Origin: ZC4RG20 sp963702105
GTDB lineage: Bacteria; Pseudomonadota; Gammaproteobacteria; Steroidobacterales; Rariloculaceae
Direction: 5' to 3'
Assembly (NCBI GenBank): GCA_963702105.1
Contig: OY969712.1
Location: forward strand, 2,108,001 to 2,172,000
DNA length: 64,000 nucleotides
The notes below the pieces were generated by a model. That model did not search any database and was not told where the DNA came from. It saw only the letters and a program-made list of their open reading frames with translations. Every line of letters begins with the position of its first letter. Within the stretch, counting starts at the first letter, position 1. A program made the position numbers and the translations under genes. Below, in pieces: positions 53,875 through 62,985 of this stretch.

Positions 53875-56859
53875 TCAGAACTTGGCGCGAAGTCCGAGGC
53901 GATACGTCCTCCCTAGTGTGTCGAAGAAGACCGTATTGGTTCCGCCAATGCCGTTTCCAATGAGGGGCGGGTCCTTATCGAAGAGGTTCTGGACAGAACC
54001 GAAAAATTCCAAAGCGGTCTTCGAGACGGCGAACTTGTAGGAGCCGCTGAGGGCCCAGATGACGTAACTTGGCACCCGGTTATTGTCGATGCTGTTGATG
54101 GCATTAGGATTGTATCCGGGGTCTTGCGGACCGACACGGTCGGCGCTGACCTTGCCACTGCTCACAAAGCGAGCTTGTGTCGTAATGGAAAAGGCGTCTC
54201 GGCTGTAACTCGTGATCCACTGGACGGCCCAGTTGGCGGCTGGCTCCCAGTCGGCCCCACCTCCAGGAGAACCGGTAACTCCGGCGATATTTTCGAGACG
54301 CGGCGAACTCGTGCTCGGCTGGATCAATTGGTCAATCATATGTGAGGCGATAACGCGGCTCGTGATCGAACCGAAGGAATACTGGTGCAACCAGTCTGTC
54401 GAAATGTCGAGTCCTTTGGTGCGATACGATCTCAGATTCATCGCTTCCGGATTGATCGACTCTATGTCCGAGAACCCACCAAGCGGATCGTTCGGGTCAA
54501 CCAAGGTCCCGGTAATTTGCGAACAAAACGTCGGGTCCCGGCCGTAAAAGCAGGAATCAAGCGTGAGCTGAGTACTCGCGGGCGTAATCGCATCCTTGAT
54601 TTGAATGTCGTAATAGTCCACTGCCAGCCGGACGGTACGGTTCGGAGGTGTAATGACGAAACCAAGAGTCGTCGTATCCGCCGATTCGGGCTTTAAAGTA
54701 ATCCCACCGTGTAGGTCCACAACGCAAGCGTCGCCTGTAAACGTTCCAAACCCTTGGCTTACGTTCCCTGTCCATGGGTTGTTGCAGAACCCATAAAGGC
54801 TGCCCGCTGGAAATTTCTTCGCGTAGAAGAGCTCTCGGAAGTTCGGAGCGCGAATGTCGCGCGACTGTGACGCCCGCAATCGCAGCACGTCGAGCGCCCG
54901 CCAATCGGCATTGACCTTCCAGGTATCAATGCTGTAGTTAAACGTTCGACCCTCGTAGCCTGAGTCAAGGCTGCTCGCTTTGTTTTCGTAGTCGGAATGA
55001 CGGGCCGCAAGATGAAGATCGAGTTTCTTCGACGCGGGAACGTCGAGCTCCCCGAAGTACTCCAAAACATCGACGGTCCCCCCAAAGCTCTCGCCAAATT
55101 GGCTGTTGTAGTCCGTCCGAAGGTAGTCAGGCTGGCTCGTATCTTCGAGATTCGACAGGGACTCGTCGCGGTACGAGAGGCCGGCGGCAGCTCGCAGAGG
55201 CCCCGAATTTCCGAAGCCCTTGTACAGATTTCCCGAGCTCACGAATTCCACCATGTTTTGAGTAACGTCGGTATTTTCCTTGATCTGCCCGACGGTATAG
55301 TCAAAAGCGGCCGGCGAGAAGGCACTAGTTCCGAATATATCGATCGGCACGCAACCGTCAGCCAATCTCGGGTCGACTACGGTATCCGCCCCGTAAACAC
55401 TGTAGAAACCGTCTCGCGTAACCCGGCACACCGGGTGGCCCGTGCCGTCGTCGACCGCATCGAGCGCCATTCTGAAGCGTTCTGCGTGTTGCGACTGATA
55501 TACGGCTTGAAGCGTTTTCGACTCCCCATACTGGTAGTAAGTGTCGTAGCTCCAAGTCGACTCCCCGTATTGGCCGGTAAAGCCAAATGCGACTCGGTCG
55601 AGACTCGTTTCCGTATCGTTCGCCGGGTTGATCTGTCCGGTGAAATCTTTGCTGATTCGACAGTTAGCTTGGTCTGAGGCGCACGGATTGACTGGAAGTT
55701 GGTTGAGATAGAAGTTGTCCGCCGCAATCTTGGCGTTGACGACATCGATGGCATCCTGGGGGGTGTAGGACTTGACCTTTCCGCCGGAGGCATCTACCCA
55801 GAATTGCAAAGTATCGGTTAAGTTGCGCTTGAAAATCGCATAACCGACCTTTCGATCCACATTGGAGCGTAGAGTGGTATCCAGATAGATGGGCTCGCCG
55901 TCTCCGCCGACGCTAAAGTTATCCGTGACAGCGAAGGGCTCGAGTTGCGTCCCGGTTGCATCGAATGTAAGTCCCAACGCAGGGAACACACCGAAAGTGT
56001 TGATGTTACGCCGGACGTTTTCTCGATAGACGTAATTGGGTTCAGAATTCGTCTTGTAGCCAGGATTCGATACTATCTGAGCGCCCTTTGCGCACCATGC
56101 GTGCTTCTCGATGCAGTCGTAGACGGCGTCCATATTCTCGCCTTCTACACCGATCACGAAATGGCCCGCGTTTCCAATGTCGGTGCCATAGGCAAACCCG
56201 TAGTGCTTATCGCCCGCACCGCCGATCTGCGTGGTTCCGAAGTCGACCTGAGCCTTGATGCCGTCGAGGTCGCGATCGAGCAAAATGTTAACAACGCCTC
56301 CGATCGCGCCGGATCCGTAGGACGCGGAGGCTCCGCCCGTCACAACTTCCATCCTGTCGATCAGAATGGTCGGGATCATGTTCAGGTCCACGGCATCGCC
56401 CTGGTTCGTCGGAACATGGCGACGTGAATCCACGAGCGTTAACGTCCTCGTCCCATAGGTTGGGTTCAACCCCCGGAGGTTTGCCAGACTCAACCCATTG
56501 AAGACGTTTGTGGGATAGCTCTCGTTACCTCCCGGCTTCGCCGTCGGCGTGTAACTGCCGACGTTCGAGGGCAGCTGCGCCATGACATCGCCGGCATTTA
56601 CGAGGCCGAGGTTCTCGATCATGGCGCCCCCGACCACCGTCGTAGGCTGTGGATTGCTGAAATCGTCGCGGCGGATTCGGGTGCCCGTGACCGTGACTTC
56701 CTCGAGCGCATTTGCTTTCTTGGCGCCTTGTCCTTGCGAGACGGCACCCGCGCTCGATCCGGCATCGTCCTGGGCGAACACCATCGAGTTGGCCCCGAGT
56801 GCCACTATGGCGCCAAGCCCCCCCATCAGCGCGAATTTCCGCTTCCGTCGGATCGACAT
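53875..56859 (-). CDS. TonB-dependent receptor without STN domain
   Basis: 994 residues from an ATG at 56859 with GGGGGAG about 8 bases upstream. Leader FALMGGLGAIVALGANSMVF AQ. A TonB-box-like EEVTVTGTRI follows, then a plug almost identical in layout to the receptor at 48688 (FNGLSLANLRGLNPTYGTRT, VEVVTGGASASYGSGAIGGV). The barrel closes LGRTYRLGLRAKF. No STN domain, so it is a plain importer. It is first in the cluster and transcribed toward the sigma factor 118 bases away. The two receptors look like a tandem duplication in which one copy has, or kept, the signalling domain. Confidence 0.9.
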   Translation of the reverse strand: MSIRRKRKFALMGGLGAIVALGANSMVFAQDDAGSSAGAVSQGQGAKKANALEEVTVTGTRIRRDDFSNPQPTTVVGGAMIENLGLVNAGDVMAQLPSNVGSYTPTAKPGGNESYPTNVFNGLSLANLRGLNPTYGTRTLTLVDSRRHVPTNQGDAVDLNMIPTILIDRMEVVTGGASASYGSGAIGGVVNILLDRDLDGIKAQVDFGTTQIGGAGDKHYGFAYGTDIGNAGHFVIGVEGENMDAVYDCIEKHAWCAKGAQIVSNPGYKTNSEPNYVYRENVRRNINTFGVFPALGLTFDATGTQLEPFAVTDNFSVGGDGEPIYLDTTLRSNVDRKVGYAIFKRNLTDTLQFWVDASGGKVKSYTPQDAIDVVNAKIAADNFYLNQLPVNPCASDQANCRISKDFTGQINPANDTETSLDRVAFGFTGQYGESTWSYDTYYQYGESKTLQAVYQSQHAERFRMALDAVDDGTGHPVCRVTRDGFYSVYGADTVVDPRLADGCVPIDIFGTSAFSPAAFDYTVGQIKENTDVTQNMVEFVSSGNLYKGFGNSGPLRAAAGLSYRDESLSNLEDTSQPDYLRTDYNSQFGESFGGTVDVLEYFGELDVPASKKLDLHLAARHSDYENKASSLDSGYEGRTFNYSIDTWKVNADWRALDVLRLRASQSRDIRAPNFRELFYAKKFPAGSLYGFCNNPWTGNVSQGFGTFTGDACVVDLHGGITLKPESADTTTLGFVITPPNRTVRLAVDYYDIQIKDAITPASTQLTLDSCFYGRDPTFCSQITGTLVDPNDPLGGFSDIESINPEAMNLRSYRTKGLDISTDWLHQYSFGSITSRVIASHMIDQLIQPSTSSPRLENIAGVTGSPGGGADWEPAANWAVQWITSYSRDAFSITTQARFVSSGKVSADRVGPQDPGYNPNAINSIDNNRVPSYVIWALSGSYKFAVSKTALEFFGSVQNLFDKDPPLIGNGIGGTNTVFFDTLGRTYRLGLRAKF

Positions 56860-57508
56860 GCCTAACTCCCCCAAACTGCGATAAGACTTCTGAGACTTCT
56901 GGTTGCAGGGCCTGCCAAACGCCCATGAGTAGAAAGACACGGTAGCCGCGGAAATCCTCCACTCCGGAGGCGCGAACCGATTGGGGCGATCTGGACCTTC
57001 ACACCCAACCCAGTTCCGGAGGGTCTGCTCCTAAGGCAGCGCGAGTCGGCCGTGAGGTTGGGAACGTACCCAATAGTTCGCCCGTTTACATTGAAGCTCA
57101 GAAGCAACGCGGCGTCGTAGCCGCTGGTTTGACTCGAGAACGGGTACGCTCGAAGGACCACGCCCGTGCTTGTGTCGAGCGCTCCGGAGCCGGATTGATA
57201 AAGTAAAGCGCCTGGCGACTGTGGCAGCTCGATCCGGATTTCGAACGGGCGGGCGTTCTGACCAGGGACATTGCCCTTTCGCCGAGGGCCGTGGAAAGCG
57301 CGTCTCGCTATTGCGCGTCTTATCGAGCGACTCCCAAGCGCAGCCGCCACGCGGGGAGTGCGTTGGACCGCGTTCGTTGCCAGCCCGATCCCATAGGACC
57401 GGGGACACCTCGGAGTTCGACGCGCGCGCCGGCAACGGACCGCAGCCTGCATAGGATTGCGTGCCCAAGCCTTTAGATTGGTTACGACGCTGGGCTACCG
57501 TGCTGCTA
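56860..57508. other. Upstream region of the receptor cluster, no clear gene
   Basis: About 650 bases that presumably hold the cluster promoter. On the minus strand a stretch reads FEIRIELPQSPGALLYQSGS and then GVVLRAYPFSSQTSGYDAAL with LLSFNVNGRTIGYVPNLTAD, which looks protein-like. It has no start or ribosome-binding site and is flanked by Arg-rich, non-coding-like sequence. It may be a scrap of a secreted protein. Confidence 0.35.
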
Positions 57509-57543
57509 GTAACAATTCCCCGGCTCTGCCGGGGGATTGTTAC
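57509..57543. repeat. 35-base hairpin, 16-bp stem
   Basis: GTAACAATTCCCCGGC and GCCGGGGGATTGTTAC pair around TCT with one mismatch. It begins 1 base after the minus-strand integrase scrap. The core CCGGC-AGA-GCCGG also occurs at 28364-28376. It could be a terminator of the lost integrase gene, a REP-like element or the end of a mobile element. Confidence 0.5.
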
Positions 57544-57544
57544 T

Positions 57545-57733
57545 CTAGCCCTCGACCCAAGGTTTGGGCGTGCCGCGGTGAAAGCGGTCGAGCCGGACTT
57601 GCCCGGATGAACGGCATGAGCTGCACCAACCGGCCGGCCTCGTCTGCAATGGAGCGCTTCTGCTGATTCTCCAGCATGAACTTTGCCGCCGCCTGCTCGA
57701 ACGTTCTCCCGGGCGTGACCCAATAGACCTATG
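57545..57733 (-). pseudogene. Tyrosine integrase scrap (core-binding domain)
   Basis: The minus strand reads VTPGRTFEQAAAKFMLENQQ then KRSIADEAGRLVQLMPFI, moves frame by one, and ends VRLDRFHRGTPKPWVEG with a stop. The TFEQAA...SI-DE-RL--L-PFI pattern is that of the SAM-like core-binding domain of phage-type integrases. The catalytic domain is missing. It lies close to the right edge of the A/T-richer cluster. Confidence 0.5.
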
Positions 57734-57966
57734 CCTGATGGGCCTCTCCGATAAGCCGAGCAACGAACGCTTGCGCGTCCGCCAGGTCGGCGCCGTACTA
57801 CCTGATGCCGCGCGAGCGTGGCCTGAGCAGCACGGCGGCGTTCGCGGCCCTGAGTCGCAAGCTGGCCAAGGCCAGATTCGCCCCGCTGCGGACCACTGCC
57901 CGGATCGCTCCAGCGAGAGCGAACCGGCTTGCATCGCGAGATAGAATCTATCCGCAGCGAGCGCCG

Positions 57967-58836
57967 TCATTCGCCGCTTCTTGGCGGCGCAATCGTGAAT
58001 TGGCCGTTCAGGACGGGGTTGCGGTCGTTGTCGGAGCAGTTCACGGCGATCATCCGATCCAAGCCTTCAATGCGCTTGTAATGGAAGGACAGCTGCCACG
58101 GGTGCTCGAAACGCGCGGGATCGTCGATCGTTAGGTCGTCCTGCATATCGTTCGCGTCGAGCCGGCGCACACGCTCGGTGAAGTGGGCCTCGTCGCTCAG
58201 GTTCGCGACGCCGGGCACCGGGATTGCGGCGACCGGGCCCGCCTTGCGCGCGATGGTGTCGATCACGAGCGTCGCGCCGTCCCAGCGACCGATCGAATCG
58301 CCCATCTCGGTGGGCCACAGGTCTTCGCTGTTCGGATGCGCTCGGCCGTCGGTGTAGATATGGCGAACCTCGCCGTCGGGAAAGAGAAACAGCGTCTCCT
58401 CCGGCGTCACGATCGCCTCGAACATACCGTCAGGCGTAGAGCTGTCCATGACGGCCGGGAAGCCGCCCTCGTCACAGACCTTCAAAGCTGGCGGCGGCCC
58501 CGCCGCGACGCGCCCGCGCCCCAATTCGCTCTCCGACCGCCGTTGCCACTCTGCATTGTAGGGCGGTTTGCCGAGAATCTGGCTCCGACTCAGGAATTCC
58601 GCGGCAACCGGGTCCAACCCAGCGTTTGCCGCTTTCTCGTCGGCCTCGCGCGCTCGATTCGCTGCCGCTCGCTCGATCTCGCCCGAAAGCAGTGCAGCGG
58701 ACGTGTCGGTCTCCCAGAGTCCCGTCCAATTCTGTAGCGCGGTGAATGCGCGTGTACGCTCCACTGAGCTCCCCTGGGCGTGGATTGCCGATGTGCTTAC
58801 CAGCAACGCGAGTGCGAGCATCAGTTGTCTCGTCAT
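57967..58836 (-). CDS. Exported partner of DUF6152, unknown function
   Basis: 289 residues from an ATG at 58836 overlapping the DUF6152 stop (ATGA). Leader LMLALALLVSTSAIHAQ. It carries the same signature as the proteins at 37676 and 41484, here MGDSIGRWDGATLVIDTIAR, preceded by FLFPDGEVRHIYTDGRAHP and followed by LSDEAHFTERVRRLDANDMQ. TALQNWTGLWETD is near the mature N terminus. The stop is at 57967, after which about 230 bases separate it from the integrase scrap. Role unknown; the coupling argues that it acts with DUF6152 in the periplasm. Confidence 0.8.
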   Translation of the reverse strand: MTRQLMLALALLVSTSAIHAQGSSVERTRAFTALQNWTGLWETDTSAALLSGEIERAAANRAREADEKAANAGLDPVAAEFLSRSQILGKPPYNAEWQRRSESELGRGRVAAGPPPALKVCDEGGFPAVMDSSTPDGMFEAIVTPEETLFLFPDGEVRHIYTDGRAHPNSEDLWPTEMGDSIGRWDGATLVIDTIARKAGPVAAIPVPGVANLSDEAHFTERVRRLDANDMQDDLTIDDPARFEHPWQLSFHYKRIEGLDRMIAVNCSDNDRNPVLNGQFTIAPPRSGE

Positions 58837-59270
58837 GGTTGCGTTTTCCCGTTCGCTGCATGCGTCGACAATGTCCGCCCGGTCGGATCCGTCGCGGAGA
58901 CGAGCGAGCCGCCGTTCGCCCCGCTGCGCATCGGGTTGATGATCACGGTCACGTTCTCGCCGGGCTTCAGCGATCCGGGTCGCCACCCGGCGCGGTACAT
59001 GTCGAGCGGCGAGTTCATCTCGATGCTCCACTCGGTCGAACCGTGGTCCTCGACGAGCAGCTGGAGGAAGCAGTGCGGATTGGTCCATTCGAGCTGTTTC
59101 ACGATGCCATGCAAGGTGACTGTCTTGGTTCGATCGAACATCGCAAAGGAGTGATGGGCGGCGCAGGGAGTCGCGATCATCAGGATAACCGCCCCCGCGA
59201 GCGGGCCGCGCAGAAAGCTCGCCGGCTTAAAACGGGACTTCCATCGGGCGAGCGCGTGCAACCGAATCAC
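58833..59270 (-). CDS. DUF6152 family protein, exported
   Basis: 145 residues from a GTG at 59270 that has GGAG 8 bases upstream (a TTG at 59261 is possible). Leader GPLAGAVILMIATPCA, then AHHSFAMFDRTKTVTLHGIV, WTNPHCFLQLLVEDHGS and LKPGENVTVIINPMRSGANG G, all family hallmarks. It is head of the pair with 57967. Divergent from the ToxR-like regulator across 185 bases, which suggests that regulator as its controller. Confidence 0.83.
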   Translation of the reverse strand: MIRLHALARWKSRFKPASFLRGPLAGAVILMIATPCAAHHSFAMFDRTKTVTLHGIVKQLEWTNPHCFLQLLVEDHGSTEWSIEMNSPLDMYRAGWRPGSLKPGENVTVIINPMRSGANGGSLVSATDPTGRTLSTHAANGKTQP

Positions 59271-59455
59271 TTGATTTCTCCGCAAACGTCGGGAGCGACA
59301 GGGTGAACGCGGTGCCACCACATCTGCATGAACCTTGGCTGAAATAGAGTGAAAGAACGCTGAAGGTTCGGCGCAGATGGGGCCGATCGCCGTTTTGACA
59401 AGCCGGAGATCGGCGAGAGACAATCGAGCGGCCCCGAGTTAGGCTCGACACTGCA

Positions 59456-61066
59456 ATGCATGCAACACCAGCACGGGCCGTCGCATTGGCCGTGCACGGC
59501 TACCAGCTCGACGACCTGTTGATCGATACCGGATCGCGCCGAGTCACTCGGGATGGCGTCGATCTCAGAATCGCCGGTCTGTCCTTCGATCTGTTGATCG
59601 CGCTGGTTCGCGCGGCGCCGAGCCTCGTCTCGTTGGACGTGCTGATGGACACCGTCTGGTCCGGTGTAGTGGTGAGCCCGGAGACGGTCACGCAGCGAGT
59701 GAAGCTGCTGCGGCAAGCGCTCGGCGACAGCGCCGATGCTCCGCGCTACATCGGTGGCGTGCGCGGACACGGTTACCGCGTTCTGAGCGCGGCGACGCCG
59801 CTCGAAACCGAGGTGCAACCGGCTTCTCGTGCGGCCACACGGCGAACCGCGCGTTGTCTCCCGGCCGCAGTGGCGCTCGCGGTGCCGCTCGGGCTCGGTG
59901 CTTGGTGGCTTGCCGAGAGGCCGGCCGCGATTCCGGCGCTGAGCACGAGCAGCGCGACGGGCACTGCGGGGTCTGCGTCCACGGCCGGAACTCCGGCGAC
60001 GCGCGACGTGGAGGCGAATCGGCTCTACTTGCAGGCCCGCGCAATCGGGCGGGGCACACCGCAGTCGGAGCGCGAGTCGCAGTCGTTGCTCGACGAAGCG
60101 CTCGCGCGGGATCCGAACTTCGCCCCGGCCCTGGCCTACCGCGCGCAGTCTGTTGCGGGCGCGGCCGCGCTCGGTTACGACGTGCCGCCGTCGAAGCTCG
60201 CGGAAGCCGAGCAAGATGCGCTGCGGGCGCTCGCGTTGAGTCCGGGCTCGGCGGATGCCCACGCCAGTGTCGGCTTGATCAGCGCCGTCCGCGGCAACTG
60301 GATCGACGCCGCGCGCAACTATCGCGCCGCGCTCGCCGCCGACCCGGACAATCTGGTGAGTCGCGACATGTATACGTTGGTCGTGCAGCGACCCACGGGT
60401 CACGTGCGTCGGGCGCTCGAGCTATTGAACGAGTCCTATGCGCTCGCGCCCACCGACGGATTCACGATCCATGAGCTCGCGCTCACGAACTCGCTGCTCG
60501 GCCACGACGCGGACGCGATCAAGTTCGTGCGTCTGCACGACGAGCTCGGCGGCGGCGGTCAGAACATGGGCAATGCGCTTGTGTCCGCACGCGCGGCGGC
60601 GCGCAGCGGCCGCTATCGGGAGGCCGCCGAGCGCGTCGCGAGCGCGCTACCCGCCGCCGTCGCGAGCGCGAACGGCAATTCGCTGGCGGAGACCTTCTAT
60701 GGCGCGCTCGCCGATCCGGCACGAGCGGCCGAGGCGCGACGCGCGTTCGAAAGCGTCGTGCCGAAGCTTGCGTCGAGCGAGATTGACGGCCAGGTGCGCG
60801 GGTTCTTCATTCAGGCGCTGACCGCGCTCGGCGCGCTCGACGCCGCGTACGAGCTCGCGACTCGATCGACCGACGACGGCATCCAGGCCGGAATGGTCGG
60901 CAGCCGGTTCTACCTCGCGGATCTCTGGCTGCCGGAAATGCGGCCGTTCCGCCGGGATCCGCGTTTCCAAGCGTTGGTCGAACGTTTGAAGCTGACCGAC
61001 TACTGGGCCGTATACGGTCCTCCGGACGGCTGCGACCTGGACGACCACAAGGTCGTCTGCCGCTGA
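59456..61066 (+). CDS. ToxR/CadC-like winged-helix regulator with TPR sensor domain
   Basis: 536 residues. The N-terminal OmpR-type winged helix (about 12-105) contains LRIAGLSFDLLIALVRAAPS, VLMDTVWSGVVVSPETVTQR and PRYIGGVRGHGYRVL. One transmembrane helix lies at about 137-157 (PAAVALAVPLGLGAWWLAER). The periplasmic part has TPR-like helices (EANRLYLQARAIGRGT, LDEALARDPNFAPALAYRAQ, ALALSPGSADAHASVGLISA). It is thus a one-component membrane regulator that binds DNA directly. It diverges from the DUF6152 pair, its most likely target. Confidence 0.86.
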   Translation: MHATPARAVALAVHGYQLDDLLIDTGSRRVTRDGVDLRIAGLSFDLLIALVRAAPSLVSLDVLMDTVWSGVVVSPETVTQRVKLLRQALGDSADAPRYIGGVRGHGYRVLSAATPLETEVQPASRAATRRTARCLPAAVALAVPLGLGAWWLAERPAAIPALSTSSATGTAGSASTAGTPATRDVEANRLYLQARAIGRGTPQSERESQSLLDEALARDPNFAPALAYRAQSVAGAAALGYDVPPSKLAEAEQDALRALALSPGSADAHASVGLISAVRGNWIDAARNYRAALAADPDNLVSRDMYTLVVQRPTGHVRRALELLNESYALAPTDGFTIHELALTNSLLGHDADAIKFVRLHDELGGGGQNMGNALVSARAAARSGRYREAAERVASALPAAVASANGNSLAETFYGALADPARAAEARRAFESVVPKLASSEIDGQVRGFFIQALTALGALDAAYELATRSTDDGIQAGMVGSRFYLADLWLPEMRPFRRDPRFQALVERLKLTDYWAVYGPPDGCDLDDHKVVCR

Positions 61067-61420
61067 AGCAGCACCGCGCGGCATCCGCCGTTTGCCGACG
61101 CCATCGTCGCCGCCGCAGAGCGTTCGACGACGCCACTGGGCGAGAGCGCTTGCGGCGGGGTCAGCGGATAGGAAGAACAATTGCGGCTGGTGGTGGCGGA
61201 TGGTGCGCCGAATGGGCGTTATGTCCGCTGCATTTGAAGACCGACTCGCGCCGCCGGCGGCCACCGGGGGGATCCGCGCGAGCGCTTTCCGCCAGCGCGG
61301 CTTGCAACCGAGGTCACCCTTTCCCGCCCCTCGGCCCAGAAACTCCGCCCCGCTCGGTCGGAGGCGTGCAGCCACCCTCGCCCGCCGTGCTCTGACGAGA
61401 GAAGGAGTGAAGAGTGACGC
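61067..61420. other. Junction between the TPR regulator and IS91 debris
   Basis: About 350 bases with no credible gene. Open frames here are Arg/Pro/Ala-rich in all phases. It probably includes one terminus of the IS91-family element, but I could not recognise the terminal sequence. Confidence 0.35.
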
Positions 61421-62270
61421 TCAGAGCAGCGGCCGCTGCGGCGGCTCGCGCGAGGCGAACGGGACGAGCCCCTCCTCCTCGGCCGACTCTCCGACATGGG
61501 CGAGGATACGCTCGATCAGCGCCGGGTCCTCGATGCTCGCGATGACCTTCAGGGTTCCGCCGCAGCATTGACAGCGCTCGATCTCAATGGCAGAGACGCG
61601 CTTCAAGCGCTGCACCCAGGTCATGCTGCGATGCTTGGGCGCGGCCCCTCTGCGCCGTCGCCCCCGGACGAGGCGCCGCCGCGGCCGCGATCGTGCCGGT
61701 CGAGTAAACCCCGTCGAGCACGAGCATGTGAAAGTGCACGTTTAGGTTCTAGGCCGATCCGAAGCACTGAATCAGCGTGACGGCGCCGGCTTGCGCCTCG
61801 CTGCGTCGGAAGCCGGCTTTCGAGATCAGGTGCGCCGCGATGGTGTGGTACGCGATACCGAGCACGTCGGTCAGCGCCCGGGGGTGGGTCGCGAGCAGGA
61901 AGCCCAAAGCGTAAGGTACGGACAGCACCCATTGGCGACGCGGTTTTCGCGGCAGGCCCTCATCGACGAGAAGTGCGGCAGTGTCCGCCATTGGCCGCGC
62001 GCCGCAGCTCGGACAGATCCCGCGCTTCTTGCGACTGAACGCGACGAGCTTCTCAGCGCGGCATCGCTCGCACCGCACGCGCAGGAAACCTTCCTCGAGG
62101 CGGCCACACTTCAGGTACGCCTCGAACTCCTCCTGCACGTGGCGCGACGACGGCCGGCCCTCAGCCTCGCGCGCCTCGCGAAACGCCGAATAATGCTGCG
62201 CGACGATCTCATAGAGCAGCGTCCGCTCGGGCCGGTGGCGCGAGTAGCCCGGCGGGTCGATGAAAGCCGG
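61421..62270 (-). mobile_element. IS91-family element, internally deleted
   Basis: From about 62270 the minus strand reads the IS91 transposase N terminus: RHRPERTLLYEIVAQHYSAF, EEFEAYLKCGRLEEGFLRVR, the zinc finger CERCRAEKLVAF...CPSCGARPM, and LTDVLGIAYHTIAAHLISKA. TAG at 61749-61751 interrupts it, but the frame goes on as NLNVHFHMLVLDGVY with the HUH pair HFH. The central catalytic-Tyr part is then missing, and the C terminus MTWVQRLKRVSAIEIERCQC CGG...LKVIASIEDPALIERILAH follows in another frame to 61421. It cannot be mobile on its own. Confidence 0.75.
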
Positions 62271-62985
62271 TGCACGCTCGCCACGTCGAGCGGCCATCGC
62301 TTGCGTCCCTGGGAGCGATCTTCCCCATGGCGTCGCCACCGACGGCACGACGAAGCCCGATACCTCGTCCGTGACTCGCGTCCAGCCAGGAGCGTTTTTG
62401 ATGAACTGCTGCAGATCCAGCCAGCGGCAGAAGGGCACCTTGATGGCGTAGCCGACCTCCCGCCAAGTGAGCCAACGCAGCACATCTTCCCGGAAAAACG
62501 CGCCGTCCATACGAAAACGGATCTGATGCCTGGGCATCGAGAAGGCCGACAGCTGTTGCCACAGTTCTCGCAGAAAACGCAGAGAGGCCTTGCAGTCATG
62601 CGCGTTCCCCGAGCGATTGCGCACCCGAAGCACATGCGTCGTCTCCGCAAGGTGCGCCATGATCGGATAGTAGCTCGGAACCTTGCGGCGATGAGGGTTG
62701 TAGCCGCGCTCGACCCGCTCGACCTGAAGCCCCGTCGACACGACCGTCCCGTCCACGTCGATCGTCAGGGTGCGCAGGCCGAGCCGCGGAAGTATCTGCG
62801 CAATCACCTCGGCGTTGAGCGCCATCAGCTACTCGACGCTCTTAATCGTGAAGCGCTTGAGCCAGCGGCTCGCCGTTCGCGCCGTCGGCCATGCTTGAAC
62901 TCGAGCGAAACGGTATAGCAATGGGTCGGCCGCGAGATACTTCAAATGCTCGAGCCGGCGCCCGCCCACCACCAACAGCATGCGC
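62270..62985 (-). mobile_element. IS1380-family transposase remnant
   Basis: The minus strand reads GGRRLEHLKYLAADPLLYRF, ARVQAWPTARTASRWLKRFT and IKSVE, a TAG at 62829-62831, and then in the same frame ALNAEVIAQILPRLGLRTLT, IDVDGTVVSTGLQVERVERG, YNPHRRKVPSYYPIMAHLAE and IRFRMDGAFFREDVLRWLTW. These are the central blocks of IS1380 DDE transposases, including the first Asp in DVDGT. The rest is replaced in frame by IS91 sequence near 62270. The 5' junction with the integrase is near 62950-62985. Confidence 0.75.

Noticed and set aside
57031..57723. 230-residue minus-strand open frame upstream of the receptor cluster
   Set aside because: Residue composition is not protein-like, it crosses the hairpin at 57509 and the integrase scrap, and it has no ribosome-binding site.
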